Assembly (NCBI GenBank): GCA_022578965.1
Contig: MU400621.1
Coordinates: forward strand, 1-64,000
Direction of reading: 5' to 3'
DNA: 64,000 nucleotides
Origin: Xylaria sp. FL1777
Lineage: Eukaryota > Ascomycota > Sordariomycetes > Xylariales > Xylariaceae
Below are positions 26,636-37,922 of this stretch, one piece after another; position 1 is the first letter of the stretch; every line of letters starts with the position of its first letter. The translations under genes and the position numbers were made by a program. The notes beneath the pieces are model-generated. The model ran no database searches. It was given only the letters and a program-made list of their open reading frames with translations, and had not been told where the DNA came from.

Positions 26636-28618
26636 TTAAGAACTAACTGTTTCTTTTAAACCCCTCCTTTTTGTATCACTCGCTTTATCCGGTTTTCTGT
26701 CTCGTTGTACACGTTGTACACAGAAGCATTGAATAGACCCCATCACTGCAACAAAAGCACTCCCGTACCACTGCAACATCAGAGGTTAGTACATGCTATT
26801 CTTAACTGCGCCCTGTGAGAGTTCTGGGCCTACCGGAATCTCCAGGGTAATGTGCATTGTGTAGATAGCAACTCCTGAGGAGCTTTTATCCTCACAGGGG
26901 TTGCAAGCCATGTGGAGAGTGACTTTGAAATTTGCTTACCGCAATCGCTGTACAGTCCACCTGTGATCCAAACGAGTATAGGTAACCCGCAACTGGTGGA
27001 GCAATCATCCTACACGCAGCTCCGGCGCTGGCCGCGAGTCCGTTGACTTTACCAAGCATGTCACGACTTGGGGTTACTTCCTTGATTAAGATGAGTAGAA
27101 GTGGGTATAAGATAATAGACAATAGGTTCCGGACAGTGAAGCAGAAGTAGATAGCAGGAAGAAGAATCGAGTCCGGTACGTAGATTAGGCAAGGGACGAT
27201 AAGGTAGGCAATAGGGTGAAGGACGGTCACGAAAAGGAAAAGTCCAAATACGCCGACCCTTTCGGCGGCGAGTGGGAAGACAATGACCTGCACAAACAGC
27301 GCGATCGCTCCGTTGACAGCCAAGATCACGCCAACGGTCTTGATGGAAAGTCCCAAACCACCTGGGGAATAGAAAGGGTTGAAAACAGAGGCAAAAATAT
27401 CACCGATATGCGCCTTCTCGTCCTCCAGGAAAATTGGCATCAGATGGTCGTACGTCATTGAGTGATAAGTGAAGATGGATAAAGCGATAATGAGGGTCAT
27501 GGTGTGCTTATTGAAGATGCTCCGGGGCTCTACAGCCTCAAATTTCCCGGGACATCTTCCTGTCTCGGCATCCAACTCGAAACTTCCTCCGAATGATCCG
27601 TACAGTTCGGCCCGCAAGTCCACAGGTGGCTGCTTGAGCGCGTCGGAGGTTTCCAAGAGGGGAGTCTCCTCTGTGATGTACGTGTCATCTGGCAGCATCA
27701 CACGAGGTTGCATATCCGGGTGCGTTTCTTCCAGCAGAAACCATCCCAGAATAATGCTAACAAGTAGAAGCGCAGCGCATATGACGTTGGGGAGAAGATA
27801 GGGGAACGCTGTGAACCAGCTATCTTGGGTGAATATCCCTGGCCAGGTCCGATGTGGGTCTGCAAATATGCCTCCAATAGCCGGCCCAATAATAGTTCCC
27901 ATAGACCAGACGAAGGGCATGACGGCAAAGGCGCGGGCTGCAAAATTAGCATACCGTTTTATTCCTGGGGGTGAGGGGTAGTGCACGCTTCTACTCACGC
28001 TCATGTTCGGGCTTAGTGACGAGCTCTCCAACCATAGTCTGAATGACGCCTATGTTTCCGTTCAAGAGACCGCCAAATGCTCGACCGATCAAGGCAATCC
28101 ATATATTGGTGGCGAGGCCAACAACTATCACTGTTTACACGCTGGAGTTAGCAATTACTGAAAAGAGTAAGATTCCAGTTTATGTTTCGGGAGCATGCAG
28201 GGGCAATGAGGCCCAAAGCCTGCCAAAAGGGGGAAATAATGATTCCAGGGGACTAACTGCTCAGCATGGTACCAAGGCAACCTAGAATAAGGACCGGTTT
28301 CCGGCCAATTCGGTCTGAGAGACTACCCCAGAACATACCCATCAGGGCCTCGGTGAATGAGAAGGCGGAGATGAGGAGGCCGGCGTAGAAGGAGGCATCT
28401 TGCTCGTTTCCGAACTGGAAATGTCGCACAAGAGACCACGCATAGGGAAAGATGGAGGTGAGGGCGATGGGTTCCGCCAAGCGCACGATGGCTTAACCGA
28501 AGAGCAGTCAGCTCAGTGTCTTGGACAGCTGCAAGGAGCGCACGCGCAGGCTTGACCTACCCAGTAAAAAGAGTTGGAAAGTTGGAAAGGCATCGGGGTT
28601 TCGAGGGGATCTCTGCAT
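26636..28618 (-). CDS. MFS transporter, DHA1 / ZIFL-like
   Basis: A 12-helix major facilitator of the plasma or vacuolar membrane, probably a proton-coupled exporter; the substrate is unknown. I read five exons: 28618-28561, 28491-28258, 28130-27999, 27937-26940 and 26770-26636. They make 518 residues in continuous phase. The first exon gives a short N-terminus followed by QLFLLAIVRLAEPIA across intron 1. Motif A is GSLSDRIGRKPV. The stretch GRAFGGLLNGNIGVIQT, then VMPFVWSMGTIIGPAIGG, is typical of the fungal ZIFL-like group. Intron 4 has a perfect TGTACTAAC branch site. An apparent in-frame TAA near 28494 falls inside intron 1 and is not a mutation. The stop codon sits next to the AT-rich block. 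Intron 2 resembles introns in the acetyltransferase gene at 54-56 kb. Confidence 0.88.
28131..28257 (-). other. Intron 2 of MFS gene, introner-like
   Basis: A 127-base intron. Its 3' part, AGTAATTGCTAACTCCAGCG, nearly repeats that of the acetyltransferase intron at 55019-55134 (AGTAATCACTGACTCCAGCG). The 5' part (CCTGGAATCATTATTT versus ACTGGAGTCATTTTAG) is also similar. The middle carries ATGTTTCGGGAGCATGCA on the opposite strand, the same core found in sense orientation in the other two introns. Confidence 0.6.
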
Positions 28619-31504
28619 TGTTAGGACCATTGCTTTTCGATTTTGCTTCAAGCTTACAACAAGCGAACACAGCGCTGGTAATGCCTGTGACTCGGCTGTT
28701 GCTGCGTCGGTATTTTATCTAGCAGCAGTGTTCGAGGGCTGCGCGAGGTAGTATATGGCCGTTCTCTGCCGAGCAAGAGGAGAGACGGCTTCACGCTGCC
28801 GGGGAATATGTTTGGGAGTTGAGGGAACACCAAAACAGCCGGGTAGGTACAGAGAAAGTGGACGGTTGTCCAGAAAAGGAGAGAGGAGAGGGAGGGGGTG
28901 AAAGATCGAGAATAGCGAGTCGAGATAGCAGAAGAAGTTTATCTAATTGCTTGACTGCTTTTGCATTCGGACAGAGAGATAGACAATAGACCCTAGTTCT
29001 GGCCGTAGACCGGAGGTTAATTAGCCAATCCCTGCCCAGTCGTGCGTCTCTAGCTTCACATATGCGTAAGTATATGTAGTATATGTAGTATCTATCATAG
29101 CACGGACTACATATACATGGTAGTCTCTGTGTCCACACCGTATGGAATGACGCGCTCCCCCTACGCATACAGATAGATACTTGCCTGTGCAATCTGATAA
29201 GAGAACCGCTAGTTCTCATCGGCGATCTGATGAGCAGTCCATTCCCCATCACACTTTTATTTTAGCCGAGGAGTACCTATGCGTTGGTGAAACATCTACT
29301 GCTCAGGGACAACGCAAGCGCGGGATTATGCGCGCCGTGTTGCTGGGCCATCTTGCTGGGCCGTATCGGTTTCTTCTTCTCACTTTACTGAGCAGGTTCT
29401 TCAAGTTTTCCCGAGTCTCTACCCTGCAGTCTTACTTATAGCATAGCACCCCATCGGTTAGGAGTATAAAAACCCGATATAAAAATGGGTATTGTAGCAA
29501 AGGATATCCGAGTACGTATACTAAGTATGTGAAAGACGAAACTACGCAGTATACAAAATAATTAGGTGCAAAGTATGTAGGTAGGCAGCATGCTATGCTC
29601 CACCCTGTCACCGTGCGCAGCAACGGGTTCGCGCTGGGCTCGGAAACAAGGTTGACGTATTAAATGACTCGAAACCAAGGCCCATTGCCTAATTCAGCCG
29701 ACCGTGTAACTATTGTACAGTGTCGCCCACCACAAGCAGTACCGGGTATGCTAGGTAAACAGCTACATGTGTCTCCGACGCGCCAATTCGATGCGGGTGC
29801 TTTCGGAATGCAACTCGAGGACACTTACCAACCCACTACTTACCCAGATATAACTACCTACAGCGTATTACTTGTGACCTAGCCGCAGTATCCTCGACTT
29901 TACTGGGGTACCTATTAACTGTATCAACTGTATCAACTGTAACTGATTCAAAAGACGTAAAACACTCGATTCTATTTCTAGAGGACCAGTTTGTAGCAGC
30001 TTCTCACATATATGCTGTCTGTCGCATGGACGCTTGGAGCATATACAGTATTGGCTGATCTAAGCATGTGTATTGTGGCCATGGGCAAAGACACTGCATC
30101 ATAAGATAAGAACATCAGCTCATCGATAACCCTGATACTGCCCTCAGGCGGCCCTTATCAGCTCTTATCTCTTTAGGCTGCATAAATCCATGCGGCCATG
30201 AGCAGCCATTGGATATGATAGGCACTTCCCCGCTGCATTAGTCTCCCCACTAAGTATGTGCATGCCTGCATTAGTGCGTACCACACTCACGCTACACTAC
30301 CTAGTAGGTACTTACTTACATACTGCGTAAGTCCAACGTCCGCCCGACTACCAACCCCGGTATCTGGTCTACACCGGGAGACGAGCTTTTCAGTTACTTG
30401 CTCCAGCAGCCTCGCATTCCTGTTCCAGAACATGACAACCCGAGCACCAAATTTCCATCTACTTATACTTGATTCTAGCTTGGTTGGGAGAGGCAGGTGC
30501 ATCAGCTACAGCTTATAGCCCAACGCTGACTCATGCGAAATTCCCTACTTTTCGTAGAGCCGGCGCTATCGGTACTCTCCAGCAATCTACCGGCATAGTT
30601 GTCATCTCACTACCTATGTTTCCGTTCTGTTGACCTGTCTCCCGATCTCTCTTGCGTCTTAGATGGCACATTCTCTTCCTCAAACTGGGCATTGTTCACC
30701 ATACTCCATTAGTGTTGCAGTTTTTGGCAACGCCATGACAAGGGCCGGTTGTGCCAGAGATTGCCACTTGTTAGACTGAGCAACAACATTCTCTTACCAG
30801 ATACTCCGAGGTTTTGTCATATAGTATGAAGTCCGCTATCTGTAGGTGCCCGCGATCTGGGTAGGTGAAGTGAGTATAGGTAGTATAGATACCTCCTTGG
30901 CTCGTTGCCGGCTAGCTGCAATCAAGCTGTCAAGACTGACCTCACTTGCTCACTACCTAGCAACATATAAGTTCCCTTACCCAGCCAGACTTTATTCTCG
31001 CCCCTATCTTTCTATTTGCCTAATTAGGTATCTACTATATGTAAGTAGAGACTTGTCAGTTGTATTATATTACATCCATCATCCATCATTATCATCTTTC
31101 TATCAATTTTGACACTGTCCTTGCGATACCTGTGGCAAATAGTTGTAGGAGAGGAGAGAAGGACAGGGAGAGGGAAAGAGAAATGGGGTTATCCATACCA
31201 TCAAGTCTATCTTTTTTCCCCGATATTAGGCATCCAAGGTAGTTAGGTACTTAAGGGAGGTTAGCTAGGTTTACTCCGCTTGCATATCCGCCTTCGGCTG
31301 CCCCACTTCACCCCGCAGTTGATCGATGGTAATCGATGGTAGCCGCAGCCAGAAGGCAGAAGCCGCAGCACTCCCGCACGCCTACGCAAACTACGGCTCT
31401 CGTCTTGTGTGACCCGCCTCGTTGTCCTCGCCATCCTCGCCATCCTCGCAATCCCCATCTCGGATCTAAGCTTTGCCAGCACAGGCCCTCGGCCACCCCA
31501 AGCA
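28619..31504. other. Intergenic, divergent promoter region, no gene seen
   Basis: 2.9 kb between the divergently transcribed MFS gene and the coiled-coil gene. It contains scattered TAGGTA/TACCTA words, two copies of TACTGCGTA or its complement (29543 and 30321), and several GATA-type sites. Small open frames show no family resemblance, mixed codon use and no conserved motif; I regard them as chance. Confidence 0.6.
29192..29200 (+). promoter_or_regulatory. GATA-factor site, ATCTGATAA
   Basis: ATCTGATAA fits the extended ATCWGATAA form bound by iron-regulatory GATA factors of ascomycetes (SreA/Urbs1 type). It lies about 575 bases upstream of the MFS start codon. A pair, TTATCAGCTCTTATC, lies near 30150. 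One short site is weak evidence, and no iron gene is confirmed nearby. Confidence 0.3.
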
Positions 31505-33022
31505 ATGGCCCCCCCGGACTTGAACTCATTACCACCTTCATCTCCAGTTGCTATCCCTCTTCGCACCATGGCGGCGACAATAACCCCGACTACCACAACC
31601 ACCGCGGCCACCACAAACGGGAGCGCGAGCATCAGCATCAGCACCAGCACCAGCACTAGCACTAGCACTAGCACCAGCACCGTCGGAGGTGGAGGCGGAG
31701 GCGGAGAGACAGTCTTGCGTGGCGAGTCGCCTTCGCCTTCGCCGCGCTCGGCTTCTATCTCGCTGCAGGCCGCCGCCACCGTCAACGCTGGCTTGCAACA
31801 TGAGCCCGGCCGTCGTAAGTATACGAGGATAGTGCGCCTTCTTGCCGACGACTCTATATTGTTGCCCCTCCATTAAATGGCCTTGGCCACTAGCCACTAA
31901 CTTACACACGCCTCAGGCCCCTCGACCAGCTCCCTCTCACGACAACGACAATCTCCCCAAGCCGGTCGACGACGATCTGCCGTCTTGATGGTGCGTACTA
32001 ATACTTCCAGCGCCTGATACCTGGGTTCCTTTTTTACACTTATGCATCTCGACTGATACGTTTCTATGCACGCAGAACCTCCAGCTCAATGACCCTACTA
32101 TACCTGCCCCTGGTGAGTTGGTTGCCGGGGGGTTGAACAACAGCAACAGCAACAGCAACAACAACAGCAATAACAACAGTATACTACGGACAATGAGTCC
32201 TCAGCCCCTGTCACTGTCGTCTCCACTTCTGACCGGCCGGGATCCTCATCATAATAGAGCCCCGAGCTTGGGAGAACTTCACCAGGAGCTTGAGGCTGAG
32301 CAGGAAGCCCAGGTTGTACGTTCTTTCCCTCCAGGTGTTTCACCATTTCCCAATACGCGATTCCATAACTAAACCCTATGATAGAACCGACTATTACAGA
32401 TGATTCGCCAGCAGCAACTTCAGCTACAACAGCTACAGGCCGCTCAGGGGCAGGCCCAGTCCAGTATAGCCGCCGAAGACCCCCCATTGGCCTTAGATCG
32501 TTCTGCTTCCACAACTAACCCGCCAATTGTGCCGCCCTCTCTCCCCACGCCGTCGAGTTCGATCCCAAGATCACCTTCTATTTCCCACCCACGATCCTCT
32601 TTCGATCTGGCACGAGATGCACTACATCGTAGATCTAGAACACCTAGTCGTGGTGCCTCTTCGCCGAGACTTAGATCGACTTCGATTAGTCAGGAGGGTG
32701 AGCCCCATCTCTCGGGTGTTCGGGACGAGACTACGTATTACCAGGCCGAGACGCAGTCTCTTATTCGGGAGAACCAAATGCTGCGTCACAGAATTCGCGA
32801 GCTCGGTAAGAATTCATGCTGCTCATATCTGGCCTGCAGTCGGCTGACCGGCCCTCAGAACGCCAGATAAGCGAAGCACATACAAACGTATCCATCACGA
32901 GGGAGCCTGTGCAGCCTTCGCACCTTACCCATTCGACCTCCGTGTCGGAAGGAGACGCGGGCGAGCCCTCGTCTGTTGCCGCCTCTCAGCTGGCTGCAGC
33001 CTCGGAAACAAAAGACGAGTAG
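31505..33022 (+). CDS. Ser/Thr- and Gln-rich coiled-coil protein, function unknown
   Basis: I do not know its function; it resembles a conserved hypothetical protein of Sordariomycetes. Five exons: 31505-31814, 31917-31990, 32076-32315, 32400-32805 and 32859-33022, in continuous phase, giving 397 residues. It starts at MAPPDLNSLPP, the first ATG in frame. Segments in order: a Ser-Thr repeat followed by a Gly run (about residues 45-75), an Arg-rich piece (about 105-127), NLQLNDPTIPAPG, an Asn-Ser tract, LTGRDPHHNRAPSLGELHQE, a Gln-rich IRQQQLQLQQLQ run, and a C-terminal coiled coil (ETTYYQAETQSLIRENQMLR, then RIRELERQISE). Most of the rest looks disordered. No signal peptide or membrane segment. 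Splice signals are good, for example CTGAC before the last acceptor. Confidence 0.8.
31631..31680 (+). repeat. In-frame AGCACC/AGCACT hexamer repeat
   Basis: About eight units of AGCACY inside exon 1 of the coiled-coil gene encode alternating Ser and Thr. A second in-frame run, AACAGC/AACAAC (32138-32178), encodes the Asn-Ser tract. Both are likely to vary in length between strains. Confidence 0.8.
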
Positions 33023-35237
33023 GACCACCCAGGGTTCGTTGCTGACAACAAAAGGGTTTTGGAGATTGATAGGCTCGACCGCCTAGTATTGTCTGGATTA
33101 GCTTCTCTGCTATCCCATGCTATCACGTAGGTTTCTCTGGTGTTGGAGGGATCGGAACACGGCTGTATCAGAAATACCATTAGTCTCGTAGACGGCATGT
33201 ATTATGTGTACTATTGCTACTTCAACCAAACCCAGCGTCGATCGAGCTGCCCCCCCAGGGGGAGGGGAAAAGTCAGACACCTGCTTATCTTTTACCTCCT
33301 TCGCCATGACCGCCAGCCACTCGACCTCCTATCTTTAGAGCATGCGCTACCCCTGTAGAAGGCCTTCCACCTGCAAGACCGCTATATTATGTTCGGGTGT
33401 ACCCTTGAAGTGCCAACTCCAGTCGTCGTTCGAAGAAAAGGCACCCATAGCGATAACGCGAAAAGAACATGTCAGTATTTAGTCCAAGGGATGATGACTG
33501 GATGTACTCAGATACACTAAAATTAACCTTTTCTCGCAGCCTGATGGCCCTCCGGAATAAGTCTCCTCGCTTACGTAGACGACTTCATATCTTGTTAAGT
33601 GAGGGGAGAATTCAAGTACCCGCTCCTGATCGGGTAACTCGAGTAAGGGCTATGGGAGAACAGGTAGTTTGCCGCATTCACCCCGGACATCTCAGGAGGC
33701 TCAATGGGGTTTGACTGTTTATTAACGGGGTCGCCACTGTGAAGCTGGTGGTCGGATGCTATGATGAGGTTAATGGGTCGTGTTTTGGCGGTCACAGGGG
33801 CTTGGGTTGAGGTGGGGCATATTGGTGTTTGATATGGGAGATGGCAATAAGATATTGTAGAGGGGACGGTGAAAGGACGGTGGAAGCTTCGTAGGAGAGA
33901 CAGGAATGGCAGACAGGAATGGAAAAGTCTCTGGTTAAATGTTCGCCTGTGTATAGATGCAAAGGCGGATGCTGCGGTCTCCAGTTACGTGCTGAGACTA
34001 TTTGGCGCTGAATATATTAATACCAACAATTTATCCATCTGAAACAGGCCAGTATCGAGGTTAAAGAGGCACACGGGGGGTGTTAGATGTGGAGGCCTCG
34101 TGAATCAAAAGTTCCGCAAACTCTAGATGGATGTCAGGTGATATGGTCACTGTGTAGACCCCAGGGTCAATATATTGAACTTGGTGTATATATATGGACT
34201 ATTCCTGCCAACTGATATTGGGAAGCTGTCGGGTAGGTGGGCATATATACAGTTGTTGCAATCAGTGCAACAACGGCGTCGTTTTGCGTGACAGAAGCAC
34301 CAGGGGCCAATTGACCAACCTACACAAACCCATATATGGCTACTGACCCCTTTCCTACCTACTATGTAACTGCTAGGGGTATCTATTCACTCCGGGGCAA
34401 TACTCTCTGACAATGGAACGTGAGAAGACACGTTATTTCCAGGTATCTACATGCCTGCTGCAGAACATAGAAACATGTCGCATCACGTATACATGTAGCC
34501 AAATCACTAGATGCCCATGTACATACCTATGGTTATCAATGTATTCATACCTACATAGGTACCTACCTGTAACTCTTTTCCATGTACCTACCTACCTGGG
34601 TAAGTAGGTAGGTATAATACCTCCTTGGCCATCACCCCGTCTGTGATAAGGATAGATGGAGTTCAATATCGATATACATACATGTCTGTCCTAGCTAGAA
34701 CCACATGTATGTGATAAAGATATAGACAATAATATCAGAACCAGGGATATGTTGAGAATTCACCTACCGGTACCTCAATTGAGGCACACATGGCACTTGA
34801 AGAGGCCTAGTTATAGGCTGTCATTCACTGGTTGCTATGGTCTATATATGCTTCTGTTACTTGATATACTTATATGCTCAGTTAAAATCCTGTTGCTTTA
34901 TATTAACTTAAAAACTATAACAGTTAATTATTTAATAATAAAAATTTCCTTAATTGTGTTTATAACTATTTTATAATAATTAAATATAAAAAATAAAAAC
35001 TTTAATAGTTTTTATTTTTATAAATGTTAAATAATTATAAATATAAAAAAATAACAGCAATTTCATTATAGAATTCAGCAATAGCTCTTATACCGGTAAA
35101 GTGTTATTTAATTATTTATCATTTAGATTTAACCCTATTACTTATCTGGCCAAGACTTAGTTGGCACCTACTATCTATGAGGGGGGTTGTGTGTATCATC
35201 TTGACACATAGGACAAGTTATATTCTCTGCTTATACA
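33023..35237. other. Convergent intergenic region, no gene seen
   Basis: 2.2 kb between the ends of two convergent genes. It holds an AT-rich islet at 34860-35130 (listed separately) and, near 34,540-34,620, a cluster of TACCTA/TAGGTA words. The open frames have no recognisable homology. Confidence 0.6.
34860..35130. repeat. AT-rich islet with hairpin
   Basis: A short island of composition like the 1-26 kb block inside normal DNA. At its centre AAAAATAAAAACT (34989-35001) and its exact inverted copy (35007-35019) flank a 5-base loop, and weaker pairing extends outward. A stretch near 35047-35111 (AAAAAATAACAGC ... GTAAAGTGTT) resembles part of the 190-bp array unit (AAAAAATAACAGC ... AGTAAAGTGTT near 3215-3255). 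It may be a small RIP-mutated element fragment; ends are undefined. Confidence 0.5.
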
Positions 35238-36997
35238 TCACCCTATTGTCCGAGTGCCGTAGAAAAGATCCACAACATAATCGCCGATAGCAATTGAGCT
35301 TGTAAGTCCAGGGCTCTCCATCCCTAACACTTGAAACATCACGAAATTAGCAATTCTCCCTAAAAGCAATAACCACTAAAAAGAAGACAGGGGCGTTGGA
35401 GACTGTAGAAAGATCACAGGACAAAACGTTCACCTGGAACTAGTGGATTACCACCCATTATCTGTCAAAGGAACAGCGAGACAAAGTGGGAGAGGGAGAG
35501 GGAGAGGGAGAGGGAGAGGGAGAGGGAGAAGCCTGCAGGTTACTTACTATTAACCCAACCAGCATACCCATCTTCCATCTCAATATGGAAATCAAAAAAC
35601 CCCTTCCCGGCGCCAACCGCACCGGCCCTCCCAAGCTTGGGCCGGATACCGGCGTAATCGGGACTGAGCGCGGCCTCATCGATTTCCGGCAAATATCTCC
35701 TGACCGCAGCAAGGACATCCGGAAGACGTGCCGTGTTAACAGCCAGGTCCCCAGGGTCATCGACCCACTCGACGTCAGGGCCGAAGCGGAGGCGCCCGGC
35801 CAGGTCGAGCGTGAGGTGTGTGCCGAGGCCGCCTGCACCGGGGAGGGTGGTGGGGTAGACGAGGCGGCGAACGCGAGGCTCGGCCGCGGCGTAGCCGAAG
35901 TAGTTCCCCTTCGCGTAGTATAGACGCGTCCGCCGTGCAGGCGGGACGATCATGTTGTGGATATCAGCGGCCCCGAGGCCTGCGCTATTGACGATGGTCT
36001 CGGCCTCGATAGTAGATGGCTCGCCCGTGATGGAGTCAAGGATGGTAAGCCGCCAGCCTGTACTCCCGGGCTTACTCGTGCCGGACGAGGGTAGCGGTTC
36101 GATATGCCCAACCGTAGAATTGACCGCCGTCACACCGCCCGCGTCTTCAAACTCGCCCTGCAGCGCCACCATGAGGCCGTGCGAGTCGACGATGCCGGTG
36201 GTCGGGCTCTCGAGGACGCCAGCAGCGGCTCGAACAGCCGGTTCCGTGTCCCTTGCCTCGCGCTCGCCAACCCAGCGCGTAGGAACACGCAGGGTATCAC
36301 GGCATACAGCATGCAGTCGCTCGAGGGCCTCGCGCTCGGGTTCGCTCTGCGCCACAACCCACTTGCCCACCTTCGCATGTCCGACGCCCCGAGCCGCGCA
36401 GAACGCGTACAGCTTCTCCCGGCCCGCGATGCAGAGGCGGGTCTTGAGGGTTCCGGGGCCATAGTACAGGCCGGCGTGGATGACCTCGCTGTTGCGGGAG
36501 GACGTCTCAGTGCCTATGGCCGCGTGTCGTTCCAGCAGGAGCGTACCAGAGGCCTCTGCTTTCTGTGCTAGCGCTCGCGCTGTTGCAACGCCGATCACAC
36601 CGCCGCCGATGACCTATTACCCTGGTGAGTTACATTACGTTATGGAACACTATCGACGACTATCTGTCCACCCCTATATTCATGTATCCGGCATTCCACG
36701 TCACGTCTCCGGGGACCTATGGAAGTATCAAGCATGCACGAGGATCTGGACGGTCCTTTGGCTCGGTTGGGTAAAGAAGCAACCCCACCCAAAACAATCA
36801 AAAGAGAAGAAAAGAGAAAAAGCCGGGGGTGAAGAAGGGAAGAAACCAGAGAGCAAATTGTGCCGGGACCAGAGAGGCAGGAAACTTACAACATGACTAA
36901 AATCGGCTCTAGCAGGAGCCGTATTGCTAAATGAACGAGCGCGCCACCAGATTCTGGATAACGAGTGGCTACGCCGTTGCACACCTCCCGCCAGCAT
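35238..36997 (-). CDS. FAD-dependent L-2-hydroxyglutarate dehydrogenase-like, mitochondrial
   Basis: Likely oxidises L-2-hydroxyglutarate to 2-oxoglutarate with FAD in mitochondria, a metabolite-repair reaction. Three exons: 36997-36890, 36613-35548 and 35329-35238, giving 421 residues. The N-terminus (MLAGGVQRRSHSLSRIWWR) is Arg/Ser-rich without acids, like a mitochondrial presequence; it is the first ATG in frame. VIGGGVIGVATARA (about 37-50) is the FAD Rossmann motif. TSSRNSEVIHAGLYY (about 70-84) is the family's T-S-x-x-N-S-x-V-I-H-x-G motif. SPDYAGIRPKL and the end MESPGLTSSIAIGDYVVDL match the C-terminal family signature and are split by the last intron. That intron holds an AGGGAG hexamer run. 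Related DAO-fold oxidases are the alternative, less likely. Confidence 0.87.
35488..35529 (+). repeat. AGGGAG hexanucleotide microsatellite
   Basis: About seven units of GAGGGA lie within intron 2 of the FAD dehydrogenase gene, close to its 5' splice site. On the coding strand it is a CTCCCT pyrimidine run. Confidence 0.85.
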
Positions 36998-37922
36998 CTC
37001 TGGGTAGGATTGGGCAACAGAGACGTGCGCGAGCAAGGAATCGTGGACGGGTAGATGCGGCGTGCGTCTATGAATGAGTAAAATGAGTGGGCGTGGGTTC
37101 GATGAAATGTTTATGGATCGGCCGACAGACCCTCCGCGGGACCGGCCGACGTTAGATTCATAGGAGGTGGTGGATGGATGATCTCATTAATGCCATGCTC
37201 CCTTATGCCTGTCAACACTGACATCTCGCCGATTAGTGCTCAATTTGATGTGGCATGTCTCGTTTCCGCAATTCACCCAAGCTAAATGAATCTTCGAGGC
37301 GACGAGAGAGGTGGAACTTATGTGATGTGATGTGATGGAATAGAGAGTTCCACTATACCTACAATCTAGTAGTAGAGGAGACCCACGATACTGCATTACA
37401 GCGCCATACACACTAAATGAGACACGAGAAAAAAAAGATGAGTGAAAAGCAGTCCACACAGCCTACGTCACATGAAAGATACCCCGCGCCTGGGAACAAA
37501 ATTTGGGTATATTTTGAGGAATATGTACGTGGTAGCACTAGGACTCTCGATCGCTCAAGGCGGAGAGAGAGCGCGAGCGACAGAGGGAGAAAGAGACGGA
37601 TAGATAAGAGAGAGTCCGAGACTGATGTTATTATGAGAGGCCAAACCCAATGCCCCGTCCTGAACAAACAAGAACCGTCAACCTAATCCATTAGACTTTT
37701 CCCGAGAGAGTGGGCAGGGCAAACCATGCTCCTTCAACCTATTATTCTCATCGTCGAGAGCGACGCTCGGCTGCCAAAATCAAATTCCTGCCCGGACACC
37801 AATAGCCGTACAGCCCTCCAAAATGGTATGCTTATTTACGCCAAAACACCAGAACTGCCTCCCTCCCCGCTTATCCATATCGACGAGTAATGTAAGAATT
37901 GAGGCGCGACGTAGAATCGGCA
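36998..37922. other. Intergenic, tandem minus-strand genes
   Basis: 925 bases holding the promoter and 5' leader of the FAD dehydrogenase and the 3' trailer of the DUF2415 gene. I see no further gene, no clear core promoter element and no notable repeat. Confidence 0.6.

Larger units (their letters stand above)
1..26640. repeat. AT-rich, RIP-like transposon block
   Basis: Almost every line is about four-fifths A and T, and no long open frame exists. Recognisable transposon proteins can be read only through TAA, TAG and TGA codons that stand where Gln or Trp is expected, which is the pattern left by C-to-T changes on both strands. This is what repeat-induced point mutation does to repeats in filamentous ascomycetes. 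The block contains several distinct elements listed separately. The change to normal composition occurs within about 200 bases, near 26.4-26.6 kb. I see no intact gene inside; the few 60-80 residue open frames are remnants or chance. Confidence 0.9.

Noticed and set aside
27216..27801. Plus-strand frames of 81 and 110 codons across the MFS gene
   Set aside because: They are antisense shadows of the spliced transporter exons.
28492..28500. In-frame TAA at the start of the second MFS exon, suggesting a pseudogene
   Set aside because: It lies in a 69-base intron (28492-28560) with GTAGGT donor, CTGAC branch site and TTAAG acceptor; splicing restores QLFLLAIVRLAEP.
35400..35460. Small exon ATAATGGGTGG... 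between introns of the FAD dehydrogenase
   Set aside because: Including it introduces a stop codon; the direct join from 35548 to 35329 gives the conserved MESPGL C-terminus.
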